A stretch of 12,033 nt of DNA from Caldisericota bacterium (GTDB taxonomy: Bacteria; Caldisericota; Caldisericia; Cryosericales; Cryosericaceae). The notes beneath the pieces were generated by a model, which saw only the letters and a program-made list of their open reading frames with translations, had not been told where the DNA came from and searched no databases. This document shows positions 6,068 to 12,033 of this stretch, piece after piece. The stretch spans positions 1 through 12,033 of the forward strand of contig JAPLGH010000184.1 of NCBI GenBank assembly GCA_026390285.1. The letters are read 5' to 3'. A program made the translations under genes and the position numbers. Within the stretch, counting starts at the first letter, position 1. Each line of letters starts with the position of its first letter.

Positions 6068-7308
6068 ACGACAGTCTTCCAGGAGAGGGGCCGCAGCGCG
6101 ACCCCACGGGACCTGTCACGTCGACTCCAGAGGATCAGGCGGCCGGTGAGGCTGATTCCGTGACTGCAGGCCCCAAACCTGTGCTGCCAACCCCCGATCG
6201 TCCTGAGATCGTCAACGTCGCGAGTATTGTCTGGAAGTTGCTCGGCGCCTTGGGATTCGGAGCACTGGGCTTCTTCGCTCTTTCACTTGTTTCGCATCAG
6301 CTGAATGTTGTGAAGATGGTGGAGTCTCTCAATCCCGGGTATATCCTGGTCGCATTCGTCCTCATCTTCTTCGAAATCGTCTTTCAGGCGCTGCGGCTGC
6401 AGGCGATTGTCAGCTCGGTCGGTCTGCGGATCACGTTTGTCACCGCCATGCGCAACATCCTCGTGGGCGAGTTCTTTGCCAGGGTAACTCCCTTCGAAGC
6501 AGGCGGAGGCGAGCCGGCCCAGATCTACATGCTCTTCAAGAACGATTCCATCGACGTGGGCGATTCTACGATGGTTTTTGCCATCAAGACCATCCTTTCA
6601 GGTGCTTCTCAGATGGTCGTTCTTGTTTTTGTGCCAGTGTGGTTGTTCTTCTCGGGCCGGAGCCTGGAGGTCGGCAATCGGTTTCGCCTCATCCTCTACA
6701 TTGGCATAGCGGCGTATGTAGCCAACTTCGTCTTTCTGGTGTATTGCCTGATCCGGCTGCAATGGATCAATGACTACATTGAGAGGCTGGTCCAGCGTCC
6801 AGCGAAAGACCTCAACAGGCGGGGAAGGTTCTGGCAGCGCCCGGCACGATATATTCAGAAATTCATCAAGGATACGCTGCGTGCACGGGAGACAGCAATC
6901 AAAGCTAATCGGCCGCTCCTTGTCAGGGGCCTGGCCTACAGTTTTGTTTCCTGGGGTCTCGTCGTGTTAACGCCGATCCTCCTGCTGTACGGTCTTGGCG
7001 TCACGTCGTCGATCACCCAGATTGTTGTGGCGACGCTCATCTACTACATCGCCGTATCCTATTTCCCTACCCCTGGCGCATCTGTCGGAGCAGAACTTGG
7101 CGCGGTGGCACTGTTTGCGGCGTTCGTTCCGAATGGCATCCTGGGAGCTTTCATTCTGATCTGGCGTTTTTTCGATCATTATGTCAAGATGGGCGCTGGT
7201 GGCATCACAGCCATTGGTGAATTCGTACTGAGACCGGCTCGTCGTCGCCGGAAGCGTCGACAGGCGGAGAAGGAAACCAGTGCAAAGGAAGGGACAAACA
7301 AGTCATGA
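6043..7308 (+). CDS. YbhN/UPF0104-type integral membrane protein (LPG synthase TM-domain family, flippase-like)
   Basis: A 421-residue multi-pass membrane protein. Residues 1-55 are hydrophilic, rich in Pro, Gly and acidic residues and probably disordered. By eye, hydrophobic segments lie near 64-84, 99-118, 178-203, 215-237, 295-317, 324-341 and 350-374, with a weaker one around 131-150. The tail is strongly basic (ARRRRKRR, 399-406), suggesting a cytoplasmic C-terminus. Two family signatures are visible: TPFEAGGGEPAQIYML (149-164) and FPTPGASVGAEL (341-352), the PxGGGEP and PtPGG.G..E motifs of the lysylphosphatidylglycerol-synthase transmembrane family. No catalytic C-terminal MprF aminoacyl-transfer domain is present, so it is a stand-alone membrane unit; relatives are proposed lipid flippases or transporters, but the substrate here is unknown. 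It overlaps mazG by 25 bases, and its stop overlaps the deoB start in ATGA. Confidence 0.85.
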   Translation: MATGKERIDDSLPGEGPQRDPTGPVTSTPEDQAAGEADSVTAGPKPVLPTPDRPEIVNVASIVWKLLGALGFGALGFFALSLVSHQLNVVKMVESLNPGYILVAFVLIFFEIVFQALRLQAIVSSVGLRITFVTAMRNILVGEFFARVTPFEAGGGEPAQIYMLFKNDSIDVGDSTMVFAIKTILSGASQMVVLVFVPVWLFFSGRSLEVGNRFRLILYIGIAAYVANFVFLVYCLIRLQWINDYIERLVQRPAKDLNRRGRFWQRPARYIQKFIKDTLRARETAIKANRPLLVRGLAYSFVSWGLVVLTPILLLYGLGVTSSITQIVVATLIYYIAVSYFPTPGASVGAELGAVALFAAFVPNGILGAFILIWRFFDHYVKMGAGGITAIGEFVLRPARRRRKRRQAEKETSAKEGTNKS

Positions 7309-8468
7309 AGAAGAGAGCAATCGTCATTGTTCTGGACAGCGTCGGCATCGGGGCGGCCAAGGATGCATTCCTCTACGGGGATGGAGGGTCGGACACGGTT
7401 CGCCATATCTATAAGAGCGTGCCAGGGTTCCACCTCCCTCACCTTGAGGAGCTGGGCCTGAAGTACTTGCTCGATTTGCGCTTCGACAGCCCGATAGGGT
7501 CGTTCGGGATCATGGAGGAAAAGGCCAAGGGCAAGGATTCTGTAAGTGGCCACTGGGAGATGATGGGGCTGACACTGACCAAGCCGTTCCCAACGTATCC
7601 CAACGGATTTCCGCCTGAGGTCATCGACGCCTTTGAAAAGCGCTTCAACACCAAGGCTCTTGGCAACCGGCCCGAATCTGGGACGACGATCATCGCGGAA
7701 CTGGGTGAAGAGCATATGCGTACGGGATATCCGATTGTCTACACATCTGCTGACTCTGTGTTCCAGATTGCCGCCCACAACGACATCATCCCTCTGGAAA
7801 AGCTGTACGAGATGTGCGATATCAGCCGGCGTGAGATTCTGCAGGGTGAGCACCTGGTCGGCCGGGTCATTGCGCGTCCATTTATTGGGACCCCGGGCAA
7901 CTTTGTGCGAACGGAGGATCGGCACGACTTTGCTGCTCGGCCGTTGCTCCCTACCACCCTTACCCAGGTGAGCAAGGCCGGCATGGATGTCATCGGGATC
8001 GGCAAGACCTACGACCTGTTTGCAGGGGAAGGGTTCACGCAGCATTTCCACACCGGAAACAATGAAGAGGGTATCCAGAAGACGATCGAGCTGCTCAGAG
8101 CAAACAGCTGGGAAGGATTGCTGTTCACCAATCTGGTCGACTTCGACATGCTGTTCGGCCACCGCCGCAATGTTGCCGGCTATGCCGTCGCTCTGGAACG
8201 CTTCGATGAGGCCCTCCCAGAGCTGCTGAGGTCGATGAAGCATGACGACATCCTGCTCATCTCTGCCGACCATGGCTGCGACCCGACATTCACAGCCCAT
8301 ACGGACCACACACGCGAGTATGTGCCGGTGCTGGCATATTCGCCCTCGCGCCGTGGCGGGACGTACCTTGGGGTCCGCGAAAGCTTCGCAGACCTTGGAG
8401 CCACTGTTTCGGAGTACCTCGGAGTGGAACTTGTCGCGGGCATGAGCTTCCTTGCGGACATCTCCTAG
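7305..8468 (+). CDS. deoB: Phosphopentomutase DeoB
   Basis: The 387-residue protein aligns with DeoB over its full length. It begins with the metal-binding LDSVGIG (10-16), then GSDT, GKDSVSGHWEMMG (76-88), SGTTIIAELG, IVYTSADSVFQIAAH, NLVDFDMLFGHRR (276-288), SADHGCDP (320-327) and TDHTREYVP (333-341). By comparison with the Bacillus cereus enzyme, the metal ligands are Asp11, Asp281, His286, Asp322, His323 and His335. DeoB interconverts ribose or deoxyribose 1-phosphate and 5-phosphate, linking nucleoside breakdown to the pentose phosphate pathway. The phosphorylated residue, Thr85 in B. cereus, is Ser79 here, and the nearby second Thr is also Ser (81). No other deo or nucleoside phosphorylase gene is adjacent. 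The start overlaps the upstream stop (ATGA) and is preceded by AAAGGAAGGG. Confidence 0.97.
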   Translation: MKKRAIVIVLDSVGIGAAKDAFLYGDGGSDTVRHIYKSVPGFHLPHLEELGLKYLLDLRFDSPIGSFGIMEEKAKGKDSVSGHWEMMGLTLTKPFPTYPNGFPPEVIDAFEKRFNTKALGNRPESGTTIIAELGEEHMRTGYPIVYTSADSVFQIAAHNDIIPLEKLYEMCDISRREILQGEHLVGRVIARPFIGTPGNFVRTEDRHDFAARPLLPTTLTQVSKAGMDVIGIGKTYDLFAGEGFTQHFHTGNNEEGIQKTIELLRANSWEGLLFTNLVDFDMLFGHRRNVAGYAVALERFDEALPELLRSMKHDDILLISADHGCDPTFTAHTDHTREYVPVLAYSPSRRGGTYLGVRESFADLGATVSEYLGVELVAGMSFLADIS

Positions 8469-8501
8469 GCTGTTGCAGGATCTCCCGGGATCATCGAGCC
8501 A

Positions 8502-10961
8502 GTGAACAACGGAGGCAGTCCAGCCGAATCAGACACGTGGAAAGAGCTCCTGCGCGGTCTGGTGCGTCTGGAACTCAAGCGTGGCTGTAACGACGATGCA
8601 GCCGTAGGCGGGTTTGCGCGGCTGGCACTGGCTACCGTAGAAGACTCCTGCACGCGAACACAGCTTGCGGGCGAGCATGGCGTATCGAACGAGATGCGGT
8701 CACTGCTTGTCGATTATCAGTTTCTGCTGAAGGCTGCGCGGGCGGAAAGGTGTCAGGCACTTCTTGCTCTGCTGGATAACTCGACGCCTCCGATTCCTGC
8801 GTCACGACGACACGCAAGCTCACGTCCAGCCGATGAAGCACCGGTGCCGAAGCTTGCCTCTGACGGCGTGAAAGCATTGCTGCAGCTGCTCGAGGAACCG
8901 GTGTCCACACTGTGGGGCGTCGGACCTCGTCTTCAGGAGATCATGGGGAAACTCGGTGTCGCCAGCATTGCCGACCTTCTCCAGCATGCGCCCAAAGGCT
9001 ACCTTGACCTGCGCCGCCCAGTGGAGCTGTCGCGCGATTCGCTTGGCCAGATGGTCCTGATGAAGGCTCGTCTGGTCGCAGTTGTAGAAATCCGGCGAAA
9101 GGTTCTGCTGGTCAAGGCAACTGCCAGGGACCCTCGCGGACGCCTGCTCCATCTCGTCTGGTTCAACAACCGGTTCGTGAAGAGCAGACTTCAAGCCGGA
9201 CACGACTACGATTTTTATGGGAGACTGGAGAACTCGTTCGAAGGAGCTCAGCTGACACAGCCGGCTTTCGAAGAGTCGGGAACGCCAGCCGCTCAACTGC
9301 ACATGAACAGAATTGTGCCACTGTATCACCTCACTTCGGGCCTTTCTCAAAAAGTGCTGCGGGCTCATGTATGGCGTACAACAGCCCGGATTCCCGCCGG
9401 GACCGCCGAGTATCTGCCACGGAATGTCGCCTCGCATTTTCGGCTGCCCGACCTGGCATGGAGCTACCGCTCTCTGCACTTCCCGGCTGATGAACACGAG
9501 GCGGAAACTGCGCGGAGCCGGTTCGCGTTCGACAGCCTGTTCCTGTTTGAACTCAGAGTGCTCATGCACAGACGTGCTGAACAAGATGTTCCCGGGACTC
9601 CGTTTGACCTGCCAATGGGCACGGTCGAACGCTATATCGGCGTGCTGCCATTTGTTCCCACTGCGTCTCAGGCGGCGGCCATGCGTGACATCGAGAGAGA
9701 CGTGCGCAAACCGAGGCAGATGCACCGGCTGCTGCATGGGGACGTTGGCTCGGGAAAGACGGCAGTGGCAGGCTACGCCGCGTATGCTGCCAAGGTCGCA
9801 GGATATCAGAGTGCTGTGCTCAGCCCCACCGAGATTCTCGCGGAGCAAACGGGACGCGTTCTCCAGGTTCTGCTTGCCCCTCTCGGGGTGCGAGTCGCGA
9901 CACTGACCGGAGGGATGGCCAAATCCCTGCGCAGGAACATCCTGAGCGCTGTGGCAACCGGCCAAGTCGACTGTCTGGTCGGCACACATGCAATTCTGGA
10001 GGAAGGTGTGGCATTCGAGCGCCTCGGTCTGACCGTGGTTGATGAACAGCACCGTTTCGGCGTTGCTCAGCGCGTGGCCCTGGGGACGAAAGGCAAGCAG
10101 CCACATTCGCTCGTGATGAGCGCAACGCCGATTCCGAGAACGCTCGCCCTGACGATCTACGGCGATCTCGACATCTCCGAACTTCCGGAGAAACCTCCCG
10201 GGCGGCTCCCGATTCAGACGCATCTCCTGACGGCCGCGGAACGCGACAGTGCATATGCCATGGTACGCGAACAGATAGCCCAGGGCAGACAGGCGTTTAT
10301 TGTTGTCCCTGCCATCGATCCGGCTTCGGAGGAGGGCAGTGGCACTGCTTCAGTTGACGAAACGATGCGGGAGCTGGCCCAGGGCAGCCTCAAGGGGTTG
10401 CGCCTTGCGTCGTTACACGGACGCATGAAGAGCAGTGATAAGGAGTCCACCATGAATGCCTTCCGGTCGGGCGATCTGGACGCCTTGATCGCGACGACGG
10501 TCGTCGAGGTCGGTGTCGACGTGTCGAACGCGAGCGTCATGGTCATCGAGGATGCAGAGAGATTTGGGCTTGCCACGCTCCATCAGCTTCGCGGGAGAGT
10601 CGGCCGAGGATCTTCTGCCTCACATTGTATTCTCATCCAGGGAATCGCAACAGCCGAAGGGACGGAGCGCCTGCAGGTCCTCGTCGACTCGGATGATGGG
10701 TTTCAGATCGCAGAGGAGGACCTGAAACTGCGGGGACCCGGCGACATTCTTGGAACGGTCCAGCATGGCTTTGACGTTCCAGTGTTCGGATCGACGGCTC
10801 TGCTGACCTACCGCGATCTTTCGGCTCTTCCGGAAATCCGGAAAGCTGCCTCGGAGCTCCTGGAACACGACCCGGAGCTTGGTGCGCCGCAACACGCCGA
10901 TCTTTCCCGTATGCTGTGTCTGCGGTACCCGTCTTCAAGAACGGGCTTGGAGGACAGCTGA
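8502..10961 (+). CDS. recG: ATP-dependent DNA helicase RecG
   Basis: This 819-residue protein is longer than E. coli RecG (693) because of an N-terminal extension of about 130 residues. The extension includes LELKRGCNDDAAVGGFARLA, matching the RecG N-terminal domain of several other phyla (pattern LE..RGydd.AVvGGl..f). A helix-hairpin-like LWGVGPRLQEIMGKLGV follows (about 138-154), then the OB-fold wedge (about 185-265). Helicase motifs: Walker A GDVGSGKT (413-420), DEQHRFGV from 514, SATPIPRTLALT from 540, and LRGRVGRG ending at 703. RGPGDILG (744-751) begins the TRG motif. RecG remodels stalled forks, R-loops and Holliday junctions. The TRG loop reads GTVQHG where GTRQ(S/T)G is usual. GTG at 8502 follows the deoB stop by 33 bases with only a weak ribosome site. 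It is in the same frame as deoB, with a TAG between. Confidence 0.97.
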   Translation: MNNGGSPAESDTWKELLRGLVRLELKRGCNDDAAVGGFARLALATVEDSCTRTQLAGEHGVSNEMRSLLVDYQFLLKAARAERCQALLALLDNSTPPIPASRRHASSRPADEAPVPKLASDGVKALLQLLEEPVSTLWGVGPRLQEIMGKLGVASIADLLQHAPKGYLDLRRPVELSRDSLGQMVLMKARLVAVVEIRRKVLLVKATARDPRGRLLHLVWFNNRFVKSRLQAGHDYDFYGRLENSFEGAQLTQPAFEESGTPAAQLHMNRIVPLYHLTSGLSQKVLRAHVWRTTARIPAGTAEYLPRNVASHFRLPDLAWSYRSLHFPADEHEAETARSRFAFDSLFLFELRVLMHRRAEQDVPGTPFDLPMGTVERYIGVLPFVPTASQAAAMRDIERDVRKPRQMHRLLHGDVGSGKTAVAGYAAYAAKVAGYQSAVLSPTEILAEQTGRVLQVLLAPLGVRVATLTGGMAKSLRRNILSAVATGQVDCLVGTHAILEEGVAFERLGLTVVDEQHRFGVAQRVALGTKGKQPHSLVMSATPIPRTLALTIYGDLDISELPEKPPGRLPIQTHLLTAAERDSAYAMVREQIAQGRQAFIVVPAIDPASEEGSGTASVDETMRELAQGSLKGLRLASLHGRMKSSDKESTMNAFRSGDLDALIATTVVEVGVDVSNASVMVIEDAERFGLATLHQLRGRVGRGSSASHCILIQGIATAEGTERLQVLVDSDDGFQIAEEDLKLRGPGDILGTVQHGFDVPVFGSTALLTYRDLSALPEIRKAASELLEHDPELGAPQHADLSRMLCLRYPSSRTGLEDS
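10949..10953 (+). promoter_or_regulatory. Ribosome binding site that decides the rsmD start
   Basis: GGAGG lies in the last codons of recG, 9 bases before TTG at 10963. It selects this TTG over the upstream in-frame ATG at 10879, which would be buried inside recG. Confidence 0.75.
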
Positions 10962-10962
10962 A

Positions 10963-11568
10963 TTGATCATTGGATCAGGCAGACTGAAAGGCCGTTCGCT
11001 GAAGACGCTTGCGAAGGAGCCTTGGCTGCGCCCTACGTCCGACAAGGCACGGGAAGCTGTCATGGACATGCTGCGACCAATTCTTGCAGGGGCGCGGTTC
11101 ATCGACCTCTGCAGTGGGACCGGGGCGGTCGGCATAGAAGCGCTCAGCAACGGAGCGGCACATGTGACCTTTGTCGACATGGACAATCGCTCAGTGCGCC
11201 TCATCCGGGAAAACCTGCGACTGGTCGCGCTTCAGGAACAGGCTTCTGTGGTCAAGGGGGACGCCGATAACTACGTGGGTGGATTGCTGGGAACGGAGTT
11301 CGACGTGCTCTTCGCAGACCCGCCCTTCGATTCGGGACTGCAGGAGGGAATCCTCGTCACCTTGTCCGAACATTTGCGCGACGGGGCAGAAGGCTGTATT
11401 ATCATCATGGAGCATGCGTCGCGGAGACCCGTGCATGTACGATATGGCGGGCCTGCGGTAGCCTTGGAGATGTACAAGGAAAGGCGCTACGGAGATGTTG
11501 GCATGACATTTTTTCGTGCAACGAAACAGAGAAACGAGGCGAACGGCAGCAATGACCAGACAGCGTAG
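10963..11568 (+). CDS. rsmD: 16S rRNA (guanine966-N2)-methyltransferase RsmD
   Basis: The 201-residue product has the usual RsmD length. It starts MIIGSGRLKGRSL, matching the family's N-terminal RIIaG..kGr.L, followed by RPTSDKAREAVMDML (23-37), the SAM-binding loop DLCSGTGAVGIEAL (48-61), the acidic FVDMD and the catalytic ADPPF (118-122; family D-P-P-Y/F). It ends with the characteristic RRYGDVGMTFF. RsmD uses SAM to methylate a guanine in the 30S head near the P site. TTG at 10963 is one base past the recG stop and has GGAGG nine bases upstream. The ATG at 10879 would add 28 unrelated residues within recG. DPPF rather than the commoner DPPY is a mild variation also found in other N6/N2 methyltransferases. 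The 3' end overlaps the next gene by 17 bases. Confidence 0.95.
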   Translation: MIIGSGRLKGRSLKTLAKEPWLRPTSDKAREAVMDMLRPILAGARFIDLCSGTGAVGIEALSNGAAHVTFVDMDNRSVRLIRENLRLVALQEQASVVKGDADNYVGGLLGTEFDVLFADPPFDSGLQEGILVTLSEHLRDGAEGCIIIMEHASRRPVHVRYGGPAVALEMYKERRYGDVGMTFFRATKQRNEANGSNDQTA

Positions 11569-12033
11569 CATTACTGGCTTCTTCCGCCGGGTTCGTCACT
11601 CCATCGTTCTACGGCTTGGACGGTTCAGGCGGATGGGTGTCCTGGTGTTCATTCTAGTGGCGCTCCTTTCCGCGGTACTGTGCGCTCTTCCGTTCATACC
11701 TGTGCGCAGAAGCGTTTCTGTGGGGACGGTCGTCGGTGCCGATATGGTCTCGAGGCGAGACATCGTTTATGTCGATGATGTGAGAACTGAGGACCTCCGC
11801 AAGCGCGCACGGGACGAGGTTGCTCCCATCTACAAGTTCGACAGCTCGCGGCTTCCAGCGGCCCTGGCTTCCTTCGAAGAGATCATTACGAAGGTCATCA
11901 GTATACGCGTGCAGGATGTCACCGCTGACCAGCAGTCTCAGCGGATCGCAGCATTGCTCATGACCTCGGCCGGCGCAACGACAAAGTACCTCGCGACGTG
12001 TTCGGAGTCGGAGGTTCAATCGGCGAGGACAGC
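11552..12033 (+). CDS. pgpH: PgpH-type 7TM-HD phosphodiesterase, N-terminal part (cut by window edge)
   Basis: This frame is open from ATG at 11552 to the right edge (160 codons) with no stop. A basic N-terminus (residues 1-27, with RRVRHS and RFRR) precedes one hydrophobic segment (about 28-50, MGVLVFILVALLSAVLCALP). The extracellular part then reads VSVGTVVGADMVSRRDIVYV, DDVRTEDLRKRARDEVAPIY and KFD, the pattern of the 7TMR-HD extracellular domain (a signal anchor, then a G..a..diva.rd block, then an alpha-helical ...R..A...V.piY.yD block). In characterised members a cytosolic HD domain cleaves cyclic-di-AMP; that half would lie outside the window, so catalysis cannot be checked. The start overlaps rsmD by 17 bases, with a weak GAGG 12 bases upstream. 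ATG at 11633, just before the membrane segment, is an alternative start. Family assignment is good; the symbol is provisional. Confidence 0.82.
   Translation, partial: MTRQRSITGFFRRVRHSIVLRLGRFRRMGVLVFILVALLSAVLCALPFIPVRRSVSVGTVVGADMVSRRDIVYVDDVRTEDLRKRARDEVAPIYKFDSSRLPAALASFEEIITKVISIRVQDVTADQQSQRIAALLMTSAGATTKYLATCSESEVQSART

Noticed and set aside
7179..8309. 376-codon minus-strand frame opposite deoB
   Set aside because: It overlaps the well-supported deoB throughout, with no recognisable motif or ribosome site.
8479..8492. Palindrome centred on TCCCGGGA between deoB and recG, considered as terminator or operator
   Set aside because: It has no loop, no following T run and is short; a chance palindrome in GC-rich DNA is likely.
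8820..10223. 467-codon minus-strand frame opposite recG
   Set aside because: It is antisense to the RecG wedge and helicase motifs, and its composition looks like a shadow translation.
10879..10962. Upstream ATG start for rsmD inside recG
   Set aside because: The TTG at 10963 with GGAGG nine bases upstream gives the standard RsmD N-terminus.

Overview
The window is a compact, GC-rich bacterial chromosome segment made of housekeeping genes with almost no intergenic space. It holds eleven genes, two of them cut by the window edges. I see no mobile element, CRISPR array, rRNA or tRNA. The only real gap is the roughly 147-base divergent promoter region near position 800, and no stretch over 300 bases lacks a gene.

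Left, minus strand (about 1-834): the ribosomal cluster rplU (L21), rpmA (L27) and obg (ribosome-assembly GTPase, only its 5' end). A near-consensus sigma70 promoter at 807-834 drives it, and a leader of about 67 bases precedes rplU. obg seems to begin at an ATT codon, because no ATG, GTG or TTG is available there in any frame.

Right, plus strand (about 846-12033): one long, tightly coupled operon: pth (peptidyl-tRNA hydrolase), mfd (transcription-repair coupling factor), a two-domain mazG (NTP pyrophosphohydrolase) with an unassigned N-terminal domain, a YbhN/UPF0104-type multi-pass membrane protein, deoB (phosphopentomutase), recG (branched-DNA helicase), rsmD (16S rRNA methyltransferase), and the start of a PgpH-type 7TM-HD phosphodiesterase. 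Stops and starts overlap or nearly touch at every junction except deoB-recG, where the gap is 33 bases. The genes cover translation quality control, DNA repair and restart, nucleotide-pool cleaning, nucleoside metabolism, a membrane transporter-like protein and, by family, cyclic-di-AMP turnover.

Organism: a bacterium I cannot place confidently. The pth-mfd-mazG order resembles Firmicutes. However, L27 lacks the cleavable N-terminal extension typical of Firmicutes, and no Prp (ysxB-like) protease gene lies between rplU and rpmA. RecG carries the extended N-terminal domain seen in several non-proteobacterial lineages. A deep-branching or candidate phylum (for example the Caldisericota/Cryosericota area) is a guess only.

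I found no wholly new system. The points most worth a second look are the ATT start of obg, the apparently leaderless GTG start of pth, the Ser in place of the catalytic Thr in DeoB, the unassigned N-terminal domain of MazG, and substitutions in conserved motifs of Mfd and RecG.
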